From DASVUS01 sp036388675 (GTDB lineage: Bacteria; Armatimonadota; Abditibacteriia; Abditibacteriales; Abditibacteriaceae): a stretch of DNA of 64,000 bases. Below, in pieces: positions 43,459-52,254 of the stretch. The stretch spans positions 1 to 64,000 of the forward strand of contig DASVRI010000042.1 of NCBI GenBank assembly GCA_036388675.1, given 5' to 3'. A program made the position numbers and the translations under genes. Each line of letters starts with the position of its first letter. The stretch's first letter is position 1. Under the pieces are notes generated by a model. It saw only the letters and a program-made list of their open reading frames with translations. It searched no databases and was not told the DNA's origin.

Positions 43459-44967
43459 GAAGATAGTGGCAGCGAGTTTTTGAGGGTCGTGGCGCACCAG
43501 GTTCGTAGCGTTAACGAAGTTGCCATGCAGCGGGCGCACGCCCAGCATTTCAATGGCGTTTTCATCCGGCTCAACGTATTCGGCGCCCGTAGCGCGATAG
43601 CGTTCGAGCACATCTTCTCCCACACGACCAATATTCACGAGCGCGTGCGTAATGACATCGCGCCCGATGTGACGAATGATGGCGCGCACATGATCGCTGG
43701 CTGTAAATCCTGATGTCTCCCCAGGCTGCGTCATTACATTACAAACATAAATCTTGGCGGCCCGCTTGTTGCGTCGAATCGCATCGGTAATTTCGGGCAC
43801 CAGCAGGTTGGGAATGATGGACGTGAACAGCGACCCCGGCCCGATGATAATCACATCGGCTTCAAGAATCGCCTGCACCACACCGGGCAACGCTTTGGGC
43901 GCTTCGGGGATGAGGAACGCGCGCTGAATGTCTTTCGCTTTGTTGACGCGGCTTTGTCCGATGATTTCGCTGCCGTCGGCGAGTTCGGCACCAAGACGCA
44001 CATCGTCCAGTGTGGACGGCAACACACGTCCGCGAATGGCGAGTACTCGACTGGTTTCGCGCACCGCGCTTTCGAAGTCGCCGGTGATCTCGCACATCGC
44101 AGCCACGACCAAGTTGCCGAACGAATGGCCTTTGAGCGCGCCCAGTCCTTCAAAGCGATGCTGAAAGAGCTGCATCATCAATGGCTCGGCTTCGGCCAGG
44201 GCGGCCATACAGTTGCGCAAGTCGCCCGGCGGCAGCATGCCTTCCTCGCGCAACATGCCCGATGAACCGCCGTCATCAGCCATCGTTACTATCGCCGTGA
44301 TGTTGCTTGAGTACTCTTTCAAACCGCGCAGCATGGTGGAAAGCCCGGTGCCGCCACCAAAAGCCACGACTTTCTCACCCAATTCCAGTTTGCGACGGCG
44401 CAACGCAGTTTCCAGAAAATCGGCGCGCTCGCTGGAACTGCCGGAGAAGGCGCGCTCCACGGCGTGCAACGTACCGCGCAACCCGATCACAACACCAATG
44501 ACGCCTCCGGTCAGCAGAGCGATGCCAAGAGCTACCGGATCGAGCAAATAACCGCTGCGCGCGTAAAACCAGGCCGAAACATACAGTCCCAGATCGACTG
44601 AAATTAAAGCGGTCGCGAGTGCCGCACCGATAATTGCGCAGGACAGCCCCACTAAAGCCAGCAACCCCCAGCGCTTGATGCCAATGCCGGGCGTCAGCCA
44701 CTTGATCGCGCGCCAATCGCGCGGTGCGCGGCGATTGAACCGGGGAGTCAGCACGGGACGCACAGCAGTCTTACCCTGAGTCCTATCGTTATCAACTGTG
44801 CCTTCATCCTCGGAGGTGTTTTGGGCGTTCGGAACACTAACCTGCGGGGCAGCAACCTGAGTACTCGCTTGAGAATCCAAAGGCCGCTCCGTCGCAATCG
44901 GCGCGTCAGGCAGCCCGTCAGGCGGCGTGGTGTCGGGCACGAGTGTTTTCTGCACGGGATTCTTCAC
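43438..44967 (-). CDS. yvcK: YvcK/CofD-like gluconeogenesis factor with membrane N-terminus
   Basis: The 509-residue protein has residues 1-80 disordered and basic. Two membrane segments follow (LLALVGLSCAIIGAALATALI and LLDPVALGIALLTGGVIGVVIGL). The YvcK domain starts at VVAFGGGTGLSTMLRGLKEYS, with MADDGGSSGMLREE, PPGDLRNCMAAL, HSFGNLVVAAM and GPGSLFTSIIPNLLVPEI. YvcK binds UDP-sugars and is needed for gluconeogenic growth and cell shape in Bacillus. Start GTG 44967 overlaps the rapZ stop (GTGA), so the two are coupled. Firmicute YvcK usually lacks the membrane part; membrane forms exist elsewhere. Confidence 0.94.
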   Translation of the reverse strand: MKNPVQKTLVPDTTPPDGLPDAPIATERPLDSQASTQVAAPQVSVPNAQNTSEDEGTVDNDRTQGKTAVRPVLTPRFNRRAPRDWRAIKWLTPGIGIKRWGLLALVGLSCAIIGAALATALISVDLGLYVSAWFYARSGYLLDPVALGIALLTGGVIGVVIGLRGTLHAVERAFSGSSSERADFLETALRRRKLELGEKVVAFGGGTGLSTMLRGLKEYSSNITAIVTMADDGGSSGMLREEGMLPPGDLRNCMAALAEAEPLMMQLFQHRFEGLGALKGHSFGNLVVAAMCEITGDFESAVRETSRVLAIRGRVLPSTLDDVRLGAELADGSEIIGQSRVNKAKDIQRAFLIPEAPKALPGVVQAILEADVIIIGPGSLFTSIIPNLLVPEITDAIRRNKRAAKIYVCNVMTQPGETSGFTASDHVRAIIRHIGRDVITHALVNIGRVGEDVLERYRATGAEYVEPDENAIEMLGVRPLHGNFVNATNLVRHDPQKLAATIFRIVAKI

Positions 44968-45998
44968 AGCCCGTTTCCTTGTCCGTCGCCCGGTTGCTGT
45001 ATATCATCCGTTTCCTGGCGCTCGTGTTCGGCTTGGGCCGCGATTTTAGCTTCGCGCTCCTTGGTCGAGCGGCGCAAGTCGCGATGCGTGGCGCGCGCGT
45101 TGTAGCCGCTTTCGCTTAATTGCTCGGCCAGCCAGTTGGTCAGCACCACGCTGCGATGCCGCCCGCCGGTGCAACCGATGGCAACCGACAAATAGGCTTT
45201 GCCTTCTTTTTCAAACTGCGGCAGGCAAAAGCACACAAAACTTTCAAGATGCTTCAGGTAATCCTGCGTTAGCGGCTCGCGCATCACGTAGTCGATGACC
45301 GGCTCGCAGTAGCCGTCGAGATGGCCGATTTCGCGGTCGTAGTTGGGGTTCTTCAAAAAGCGCACATCAAAAACCAGGTCGGCGTCGTGCGGCAGGCCGT
45401 GCTTGAAGCCAAAGCTCTCGATTTGCACCAACATGCGTGCGGCATCGGTTTCGTCGACAAATGTTTTCTGGATCGCCTCACGCAGTTCGCGCGGTGTGAC
45501 GCTGCTGGTGTTGACAATTTTATCGGCCTGTTCGCGTAGTTCCACCAGAGCTTCACGCTCGACGCGGATCGCCTGGCTCAGGTCGGGCTCTGCATCCGAT
45601 AGCGGGTGGCGCCGCCGCGTTTCTTTGAAGCGCTGGATGAGGCTCTCGTCATCCGCATCCAGAAACAAAATACGTGGTCGAACGCCATCGGCGCGCAGGC
45701 GTTCCAGGGCTTCGCTGAGGTCGTGAAAGAAGGTGCCGCCGCGCACATCGACCACAATCGCGACCCGTCCCACGCCGCCACGCGCGCAGAGTTCGGCAAA
45801 CATCGGCAGCAACGCGGGCGGCATGTTGTCGGCGCAGAAGAAACCAAAGTCTTCAAAGTGGCGCGTTGCCAAGCCTTTGCCCGCACCCGACAAGCCGGTG
45901 ATAACAATAAATTGCATGGCGCGCTTGGGCACTTCCTCGCCCTTACCGGCTGGGGTGATAATGCCGTCGTTTTGGTTATGCGAGTACTCGTGTGCCAT
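44964..45998 (-). CDS. rapZ: RapZ/YvcJ family nucleotide-binding protein
   Basis: The 344-residue protein has an N-terminal P-loop ITGLSGAGKGLATRHFEDFGFFCADNMP; the residue after the Walker lysine is Gly where the family has Ser. VVDVRGGTFFHDL, FLDADDESLIQRFKETRRRHPL, VRFLKNPNYD and the C-terminal signature AIGCTGGRHRSVVLTNWLAEQL are all present. In E. coli RapZ tunes glucosamine-6-phosphate synthesis through small RNAs; in Bacillus its partner gene is yvcK, as here. ATG 45998 begins MAHEYSHNQ, where EYS comes from an octamer at codons 4-6. The extension of about 30 residues before the P-loop is longer than usual. Confidence 0.94.
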   Translation of the reverse strand: MAHEYSHNQNDGIITPAGKGEEVPKRAMQFIVITGLSGAGKGLATRHFEDFGFFCADNMPPALLPMFAELCARGGVGRVAIVVDVRGGTFFHDLSEALERLRADGVRPRILFLDADDESLIQRFKETRRRHPLSDAEPDLSQAIRVEREALVELREQADKIVNTSSVTPRELREAIQKTFVDETDAARMLVQIESFGFKHGLPHDADLVFDVRFLKNPNYDREIGHLDGYCEPVIDYVMREPLTQDYLKHLESFVCFCLPQFEKEGKAYLSVAIGCTGGRHRSVVLTNWLAEQLSESGYNARATHRDLRRSTKEREAKIAAQAEHERQETDDIQQPGDGQGNGL

Positions 45999-46006
45999 AA
46001 AAATGT

Positions 46007-46390
46007 TTATCGTCCGTCTTTGTCGTTGCTGGTGAAGACGGTCGCCAGCGCGTTTACAATTGAAAGTGCCAGCGCGCCCAGCAGCGCGGCCCAGAAGCCC
46101 CTGACTACAAATCCGTTCAGGAACTGACCGGCCAGCCAGAACAGAAAACCGTTGATGAGCCACGAAAGAATCAGGCTCCACAGGCCCAGTGTGAGGCAAC
46201 TGAGCACGCAAGTCATGCCGCCGGCGATGAACTGCAAAATCGGCTTCACGACGGCGTTGGCCAGTCCCAGCACAATCGCGGCAATAAGGGCCGACACGAA
46301 GTTGCTGACCTGAATCTGCCCTCCGCTAACATTGGCAATCACCAGCAGGGCCACGGCACTGATGACAGTGCGAATCAAAAACGCAATCAT
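46007..46390 (-). CDS. Holin-like four-helix membrane protein
   Basis: The 127-residue protein has four hydrophobic segments (FLIRTVISAVALLVIANV, ALIAAIVLGLANAVVKPIL, LTLGLWSLILSWLINGFLFWLAG, ALLGALALSIVNALATVF). The NAVVKPIL motif belongs to the phage holin family/DUF360-type proteins widely found in chromosomes. The role is unknown. It lies 8 nt upstream of rapZ, so it probably leads that operon. ATG 46390 was taken; a start at 46420 adds ten unlikely residues. Confidence 0.85.
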   Translation of the reverse strand: MIAFLIRTVISAVALLVIANVSGGQIQVSNFVSALIAAIVLGLANAVVKPILQFIAGGMTCVLSCLTLGLWSLILSWLINGFLFWLAGQFLNGFVVRGFWAALLGALALSIVNALATVFTSNDKDGR

Positions 46391-46524
46391 AAGAAGTTGT
46401 GCACCTCTGCAATCCTGCAATCAGCAGTGAGGACAAACCGGCTGCAAACATCTCACCGAGTACTCGAAACAGCACAAGGCTCTTTGTATGTCACAGTATA
46501 GCGCTTTCGCACCGCAGCGATAAA

Positions 46525-46553
46525 TTGACAATTCCTTGTCTATGCATCAAAAT
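46525..46553 (+). promoter_or_regulatory. Probable sigma70 promoter of the second propeller gene
   Basis: A perfect TTGACA at 46525-46530 is followed after 17 nt by CAAAAT at 46548-46553. Transcription would begin near 46560, which supports ATG 46605 as the start of the gene. Confidence 0.55.
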
Positions 46554-46604
46554 AACGCCATTCGCGGAACGGTTTATAAATACTTGCACAGCAGGGGAAA
46601 CGTT

Positions 46605-47582
46605 ATGATCTCAGGTTTTTCGCTTTGTCGTTTGTTAGGCAGTTTAGTGACGTGTTTGTTGCTGGGCGCTGCTGCGACGACTCAGGCTGTTGCGGCTCCG
46701 CTGCGCACCGCCTCTAACATCTCCGTTGCGGCGAAGGCCAAGGCGTCCAAAGGCCGCATCGTTTTCTCCTCGAACCGTGCCGGCAACTACGAGATCTACA
46801 TCATGAACGCTGACGGCAGCGGTCTGCAGCGCCTCACCGAAGACGTGCCTAATCAGTATGCACCGCAGGATACGCTGCCCGTTCTCAGCGCCGACGGCAC
46901 AAAGATCGCCTGGGTTTCAACGCGCGACGAATCAACCGACATCTGGATTATGAACTCGACCGGCACGAATCAGACGCGTCTCACCACAGCCGCAACCGAC
47001 ACTATCAACACGCAGCCGGCGTTTAGCCCCAATGGAAACCAGATCGCTTTTGTTTCCGACCGCACCGGCATAGAACACATTTTTCTGATGCAGGTCGATG
47101 GCAGCAATCAGACGCAACTTACAACTGGCGACGAAACGCAGCGCGCTTATGCCCCCGCATGGAGCCGCAACGGACAGCGAATCGCATTCGCCACCGGCCC
47201 CGCAGGCGCTACCGCGCTCGGCATTATGAATGCGGACGGCACCGAGCGCGAACTTGTGCTGGACAAAAAAGGCAATCCCATCAATGGCACCAACCCGAAC
47301 TTTAGCCCGAACGGGCGCCAGATCGTGTTCAACTATGCAGTTGAGAACGGCGCAATCGGCAGCAACATCGGTGTAGTGCGCGACAATGGAAAAGTGAGCC
47401 TGCTGACGCGTTCTGGAGCAGGCGTTTACAACACGTCACCGGTTTACAGCCCCGATGGCCGCTTTATCGCCTATTCAAACGGCGACATCATCGTGATGCG
47501 CGCCGATGGCTCGAAGCCGGTGAACCGAACCAACGCCGCCGGTAGCGATGAACACCCCGATTGGAGTGTTTCGATTTTTTGA
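46605..47582 (+). CDS. Secreted PD40 beta-propeller protein
   Basis: The 325-residue protein has a signal peptide (LLGSLVTCLLLGAAATTQAVAAP) and six PD40-like blades (IVFSSNRAGNYEIYIMNADGSG, AFSPNGNQIAFVSDRTGIEHIFLMQVDGSN, each split or shortened here). It is paralogous in style to the protein at 19189 but lacks its IPT/TIG domain. It probably binds a ligand or partner outside the cytoplasm. It interrupts, on the opposite strand, what looks like an ancestral uvrC-rapZ-yvcK series. AGGGGA lies about 8 nt before ATG 46605. Confidence 0.83.
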   Translation: MISGFSLCRLLGSLVTCLLLGAAATTQAVAAPLRTASNISVAAKAKASKGRIVFSSNRAGNYEIYIMNADGSGLQRLTEDVPNQYAPQDTLPVLSADGTKIAWVSTRDESTDIWIMNSTGTNQTRLTTAATDTINTQPAFSPNGNQIAFVSDRTGIEHIFLMQVDGSNQTQLTTGDETQRAYAPAWSRNGQRIAFATGPAGATALGIMNADGTERELVLDKKGNPINGTNPNFSPNGRQIVFNYAVENGAIGSNIGVVRDNGKVSLLTRSGAGVYNTSPVYSPDGRFIAYSNGDIIVMRADGSKPVNRTNAAGSDEHPDWSVSIF

Positions 47583-47598
47583 TAAGAGATAGAGCACG

Positions 47599-47630
47599 AA
47601 CGCCATTATCGAGTACTCGATAATGGCGTT
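47599..47630. terminator. 32-bp perfect palindrome centred on GAGTACTC
   Basis: A fully symmetric hairpin lies between convergent genes (propeller and uvrC), 17 nt past one stop. Its exact centre is the octamer at 47611-47618, so the motif forms the apical loop of a bidirectional terminator. Confidence 0.93.
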
Positions 47631-47682
47631 TTGCATTGAGGACGTTGTTCTCTTCCGGCCCATTTCTCTAGGGGCAAATCAC

Positions 47683-49608
47683 TCAATCGACTTTTGTCAG
47701 CACCTGTAAATACTCTTGCAGCTTTTCGGCGCTGGCGCGGTTCATGCCCGGCACTTCAGCAATTTCTTCGGCGCTGGCGGCGCGAATCTTCTGCAAACTT
47801 CCAAAGTGTTCCAGCAGTGCGTTGCGCCGTGCTTCGCCGATGCCGGGCACATCATCGAGCAGTGAATGAATCTGCGCCTTGCCGCGCTTCTTGCGGTGAT
47901 GCGTGATGGCAAAACGGTGCGCCTCGTCGCGTATGCGCTGCAACAAATGCAAGGCGGGCGAGTTGCGCGGCAATGCAATCGGGTCGCTGCGGTCGGGCAC
48001 AAACAAGAGTTCGTGCTGCTTGGCCAAACCCACAGTCGGGATAATTTCCAGATTCTTTTCTTGCAGCACCACAAGGGCCGATGACAACTGACCTTTGCCG
48101 CCGTCCACCATCAGCAAATCGGGCAGGGGCAGAAACTTTTCATCGCCTTCGATGGCGCGTTGCAAGCGCCGACGCAGCACTTCGCGCATCATTTCGAAGT
48201 CGTTGGGTTCTTTTCCTTTTGTGATTTCCAGGGTGTGCTTGATGGTGAAGTGACGATAGCTTTTCTTATCGGCTTTGCCATCCTTGAAAACCACCATTGA
48301 ACCGACTGAAAACGCGCCCTGCACCGTGGAAATATCGAAGCACTCGATGCGGCGCGGCAACACTTCGAGCTTCAGGTGCTTCTTTAAATCTTCGAGTAGG
48401 GCGTCATGCACCGCTTTGGCGGTCGCGTTGTAGTTAAGGTGCTCGCGCAGCGCGAGTTCGGCGTTTTGCGCCGCCATTTCGAGTACTCGCACCTTGTCGC
48501 CGCGCTGCGGTCGCCGCACTGATACACGCCGAGTCGCTTTATCGCTGAGCCATTCTTCGGTCGCTTCCACATCTTCAAATTCGTGCGGCGTGAGAATCTC
48601 GTGCGGCAGAGCCGTCGGGCCTTCATAATGCTGGCGCACGAAAACACTGAGCACTTCGGCCTCATCGCGGCCTTCAATGTTTTGCAAAAAGAAGTGCTGA
48701 TCGCCCAGCATCTTGCCGCCGCGCACGACCAGCACCACAACGCTGGCGATGCCGGCTTCGATGTAAAGACCTAAAGCATCGTAATCTTCGTTGGCCAGGC
48801 TGACGACCTGCTGCTTTTCGACGACCGATTTGACGGCTTCAATCTGGTCGCGCAGTTTGGCGGCGTCTTCAAATTTCATTTCCATCGCGGCGGCCTGCAT
48901 ACGCTGCTCCAAATCTTTCAACAAGTCGCCGGAGCGGCCTTCGAGAAAATTGCGCAGCGCCTTCGCCTGGTTTGAGTACTCGTCTTTTTCCACCGCGCCG
49001 ATGCACGGCCCGGAGCAGCGGTCGATATGATATTCAAGGCACGGCTTATCGAGAAACTGTGATGTGTCGCGCCACGGGCAGCCGCCCCAGCGACGGTCGT
49101 TCATCAAAGCGCCGGTGCGCACTTTGAAGACGCGCTTGGCCAGTGAAACCGTCTGGCGCATTTTGCCCGCGCCGGCATATGGCCCGAAATACACCGCTTT
49201 GTCGTTCTTTGGCTGCCGCACTTCCAAGAGTGCCGGATACGCATCGCCCGTTGTCAGCTTTAAATAAGGGTAGCGCTTGTCATCTTTGAGGCGGATGTTG
49301 AAGTGCGGCTTGTGCATCTTCACCAGGTTGTTTTCAAGGATGAGCGCTTCTTTTTCGGTGCGCGTGACGATGGTTTCAAAGTCGGTAATGAGGCGCACCA
49401 TCTTGCGCGTGAAGGGGCTGTGCCCGCCGTCTTTGTTGAAGTAACTCCGCACGCGGTTTTTGAGGTTACGCGCCTTGCCGATGTAAACCACTTTGCCTTC
49501 GGCGTTCTTGTGCAAATAGACGCCGGGCGCATCCGGCAAATGCGCCAGCTTTTCTTCGAGCGTGCCCGAAGAAATCAGCGGAGTTTGATTACTCGATAGT
49601 TCGCTCAT
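47683..49608 (-). CDS. uvrC: Excinuclease ABC subunit C
   Basis: The 641-residue nucleotide-excision-repair protein makes both incisions with UvrB. In order: the GIY-YIG nuclease (PGVYLHKNAEGKVVYIGKARNL), ALILENNLVKMHKPHFNIRL, the CxGPCIG region (YHIDRCSGPCIGAV), the UVR domain (EMKFEDAAKLRDQIEAV), the RNase-H-like half (ECFDISTVQGAFSVGSMVVF, LLMVDGGKGQLSSAL) and tandem HhH motifs (LDDVPGIGEARRNALLEHFG). ATG 49608 (MSELSS) was chosen as it leaves a short lead before the nuclease domain. The position near rapZ-yvcK matches a widespread gene order. Confidence 0.96.
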   Translation of the reverse strand: MSELSSNQTPLISSGTLEEKLAHLPDAPGVYLHKNAEGKVVYIGKARNLKNRVRSYFNKDGGHSPFTRKMVRLITDFETIVTRTEKEALILENNLVKMHKPHFNIRLKDDKRYPYLKLTTGDAYPALLEVRQPKNDKAVYFGPYAGAGKMRQTVSLAKRVFKVRTGALMNDRRWGGCPWRDTSQFLDKPCLEYHIDRCSGPCIGAVEKDEYSNQAKALRNFLEGRSGDLLKDLEQRMQAAAMEMKFEDAAKLRDQIEAVKSVVEKQQVVSLANEDYDALGLYIEAGIASVVVLVVRGGKMLGDQHFFLQNIEGRDEAEVLSVFVRQHYEGPTALPHEILTPHEFEDVEATEEWLSDKATRRVSVRRPQRGDKVRVLEMAAQNAELALREHLNYNATAKAVHDALLEDLKKHLKLEVLPRRIECFDISTVQGAFSVGSMVVFKDGKADKKSYRHFTIKHTLEITKGKEPNDFEMMREVLRRRLQRAIEGDEKFLPLPDLLMVDGGKGQLSSALVVLQEKNLEIIPTVGLAKQHELLFVPDRSDPIALPRNSPALHLLQRIRDEAHRFAITHHRKKRGKAQIHSLLDDVPGIGEARRNALLEHFGSLQKIRAASAEEIAEVPGMNRASAEKLQEYLQVLTKVD

Positions 49609-49613
49609 TGAAA

Positions 49614-50732
49614 TTAACTCAGGGAAACACGCCACAAAACAACTACGCCATCACTGTCCCGGACTGTGGCGAGTAGAGTACTCGAATTTGTGGTGGGTGA
49701 GAATGCAAGAGGTGTGTAGCCGTAAACAATTTTTGCTGGTGTGAAAAGTTGTTTTCCGGTTCGCGCATCAAAAAAGTAGAGGCGGCTCTCACCCGGCGCA
49801 TATCCTTGATCGGTTTCGTGCATATCTGCGACTTTAACCGCCAGCAATTTGCTGTCTAGCGAGTAGCGCAGGCGAACGTAATTGTCAAAGTCAACAGGTC
49901 TTAAATATTGTGCATACGCGTTAGTTGTGGGCATGAGCCTACGGATCACCGCCCCGCTTTCTATGTCAATCAAACGAATATCAGGAGTGTCAGTTGTGAC
50001 ATCTACACCTGCCACTGTTTTATAGTTTGGCGATACTTTTCGTGAAGCGGATTCGTCCAGATATGGAAGACGCCTCATGACTTTGCCGGTTCTGGCGCTC
50101 CAGAGAATTAGATGGCCTACGTTGGGATCTCCACTCCGGGACCATGTGTAGCCGTCATTGAAGCCATAAACCAATTTGCCGTCGGGCGAAAAAACAACGT
50201 TATTGACGGTGCCAAACGAGCCTTCCAACCAACGTTTTTTCCTATCATCCAATCTTTTTGCAAGATACCAAGCACTGGCCCTGCTACCAAATGCCTGCAA
50301 ACCGTCGATAGATCTGGTTCTATAGATGGAGGCCACAGAAATTTTGGTGCTGGAAGGCATCAAGTGGACGGCTGCTGAAGACTGAATACTCGAATTAAGT
50401 TTATAGATGTCGCCGCCGGAAGCTAACAAGAAATCGCTGTTGGAGGAGAACCAAAGCCCACTCGGTTGGGAGCTAATTGTGTAACTGTCTGGCGCACTAA
50501 ACTGTCCTTGCACGGCGACAAGAAAGCTACCAGTGCGGATATTCCAGACTTTTGCTTGTTCTGCACTACTGACTACGAGAAATGTTCCATCTGGTGAAAA
50601 GACAGCTTCAGAACTTTTTAAAACCGGATCTTTTGCGCTCTGCATTTCTCGTTGAAGCGTGACCTGAAAACGTGACTGAGCTGATTGAGGGAGAAAAAGA
50701 GTAGCTAAGATAAATAAAATAAAGCGAAACAT
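49614..50732 (-). CDS. Exported WD40-like propeller protein
   Basis: The 372-residue protein has a short signal peptide (MFRFILFILATLFLPQSAQS). Blades resemble WD40/YVTN repeats (EAVFSPDGTFLVVSSAEQAKVWN, NVVFSPDGKLVYGFNDGYTW, LILWSARTGKVMRRLPYL, LAFSPTTNSSTLLATV, each of family form). A very strong GGAGGGAGAGG ribosome site precedes ATG 50732. The gene is visibly AT-richer than its neighbours, with more A/T-ending codons, which suggests later acquisition. Its stop is 6 nt before uvrC, so it may be co-transcribed. The ligand is unknown. Confidence 0.8.
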   Translation of the reverse strand: MFRFILFILATLFLPQSAQSRFQVTLQREMQSAKDPVLKSSEAVFSPDGTFLVVSSAEQAKVWNIRTGSFLVAVQGQFSAPDSYTISSQPSGLWFSSNSDFLLASGGDIYKLNSSIQSSAAVHLMPSSTKISVASIYRTRSIDGLQAFGSRASAWYLAKRLDDRKKRWLEGSFGTVNNVVFSPDGKLVYGFNDGYTWSRSGDPNVGHLILWSARTGKVMRRLPYLDESASRKVSPNYKTVAGVDVTTDTPDIRLIDIESGAVIRRLMPTTNAYAQYLRPVDFDNYVRLRYSLDSKLLAVKVADMHETDQGYAPGESRLYFFDARTGKQLFTPAKIVYGYTPLAFSPTTNSSTLLATVRDSDGVVVLWRVSLS

Positions 50733-50885
50733 ACCTCTCCCTCCGAATCGACAACAGCTTGTCGATTGACGAGTGCCTATCAATTGTTTTCGAACAGTAT
50801 CATTCGTGTGGTGTCAATGCTACATCCTGAGTTCGCGCAGCACATCGAGATTGTCGCCATAAAACAGGATATTCATACCCTAATT

Positions 50886-51533
50886 TTACTGCTCTCGCCG
50901 TTCGGGGCGCACTTCGCGCACGAGATGGCCCAGTTCGGGCACGATGATTTTTTCCATCGCCAGGCGCACCGCGTTGGGGCTGCCGGGCAGGGCGAATAAA
51001 AGCGTGCGCCCGATAACGCCGGCAAAGGCGCGCGACAGCATCGAAGCGGCGCCGACTTCGTCCCAACTGAGGACGCGAAACACTTCGCCGAAACCGGGCA
51101 TTTCTTTGGTGAGCAGCGGGCGCAACGCTTCGGGTGTGACATCGCGCGCTCCGATGCCGCTGCCGCCGGTCACGATGATAACTTCGGGATCGTCCACACC
51201 ATCCACGGTTTGAATCACGGCCTCGGCGATGGCAATGGCTTCATCCACCACAATGCGCGAGCCGACAAGTTGATGACCGGCGCCCTGTAGCAACTCTTTA
51301 ATGGTTTGGCCGCCGCTGTCGTTTTCTGCGGTGCGCGTGTCGCTGACCGTCAGGACAAAGCAGCACACCTTTTGTGGAGCCTGCGCGCGATGCTCGGCTG
51401 TGGAAGATGAGCCTGATGCTTCCTGGGTACTCGCATCAGTACTCGCACCGGCGCCTGCTGCCTTCGCGTCGAGTTTGGGCAGCACGTTTTCCAGCGGTTG
51501 ATTGGCGGCTTGATGATCGGGATGCTGTGCCAT
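50886..51533 (-). CDS. moaB: MoaB/Mog-type molybdopterin biosynthesis protein
   Basis: The 215-residue protein acts in molybdenum cofactor synthesis by binding or adenylylating molybdopterin. The MoCF_biosynth domain runs from about 55 (VLTVSDTRTAENDSGGQTIKELL), with the TGGSGIGARDVTPEAL motif near 120 and LLFALPGSPNAVRLAMEKI near 180. The 50 N-terminal residues are low-complexity (Ala, Ser, Thr) and contain two near-copies of the octamer. No other molybdenum gene is nearby. Confidence 0.9.
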   Translation of the reverse strand: MAQHPDHQAANQPLENVLPKLDAKAAGAGASTDASTQEASGSSSTAEHRAQAPQKVCCFVLTVSDTRTAENDSGGQTIKELLQGAGHQLVGSRIVVDEAIAIAEAVIQTVDGVDDPEVIIVTGGSGIGARDVTPEALRPLLTKEMPGFGEVFRVLSWDEVGAASMLSRAFAGVIGRTLLFALPGSPNAVRLAMEKIIVPELGHLVREVRPERREQ

Positions 51534-51564
51534 GATGTTGATTTATCCCCTTGATTAATCCGGT

Positions 51565-52227
51565 TTATTGAAGTGCGAAAAGCGTTTTGAGGGAAATTTG
51601 CAATCCGCCAAAAAGCGACGGCGTGAATATCTCATCGGGTGGCGAAGCTTCTCCGCTTTGCTCATCGACAATGGCTTCGGCGCAGAGCGCGGCCTCAACC
51701 GTGTAACGGCCATCGGTCAAAACATAAGCGAGCACGGTCTTATCTTCCGGGTCAACGATCCAGTAGTGCGCCACACCGAACTCGGCATAGGCATTCAGTT
51801 TATCCACACGGTCGCGGCGCGCCGTGGAAGGCGAAATAATTTCAACGATCAGGTCGGGCGGCGCAACCAAACAGGCGCCGTCTTCGCGCTCGATGCGCTC
51901 GGTTGCGAAACGCTCGCGGCGCACGAAGGAAATATCCGGCTCGAAAAACTTGCGTTCTGAAATGTAGAGATCGTGCGGTGCAACGTACACCTTCCCCGTA
52001 TTGTGTTCTTTGCTCCAGGTGCGAAGCAAGGTTGCTAATTCAAGCAATAATTCCTGATGAATTAATTTCGGTGCGGTCATTTCTACCAGTTCTCCATCAT
52101 ACAGTTCAACGCGCCGTTCGCTGCCCTGCGCCAGCAGTTCGGAGTATGTCCAGCACCGCGTCGTCTTCTCCACGACCTGCTTTACCGCCGTCTTTGCCGC
52201 TACCTGAGTACTCGTTTCGGCTACCAT
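51565..52227 (-). CDS. Uma2 family (DUF820) PD-(D/E)XK-fold protein
   Basis: The 220-residue protein has the Uma2 signature: RVELYDGELVEMTAP, HQELLLELATLLRTW, PHDLYISERKFFEPDISFVR, PPDLIVEIISPSTARRDRVDKLNAYAEFGVAHYWIVDPEDKTV (split). The EPDI and VEIISP residues match the restriction-endonuclease-like core. The family is abundant in cyanobacteria and other large-genome bacteria, and its function is not settled. The N-terminal 25 residues are Thr/Ala/Lys-rich and begin over an octamer. It lies between moaB and mutL on the same strand. Confidence 0.9.
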   Translation of the reverse strand: MVAETSTQVAAKTAVKQVVEKTTRCWTYSELLAQGSERRVELYDGELVEMTAPKLIHQELLLELATLLRTWSKEHNTGKVYVAPHDLYISERKFFEPDISFVRRERFATERIEREDGACLVAPPDLIVEIISPSTARRDRVDKLNAYAEFGVAHYWIVDPEDKTVLAYVLTDGRYTVEAALCAEAIVDEQSGEASPPDEIFTPSLFGGLQISLKTLFALQ

Positions 52228-52254
52228 GATTCACCTCGCTACGTGTCGTGTCGT

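Noticed and set aside
51565..52227. Uma2 nuclease-fold protein as the factor acting on the octamer
   Set aside because: There is no evidence beyond presence in the window. Uma2 proteins are common and their function is unsettled.
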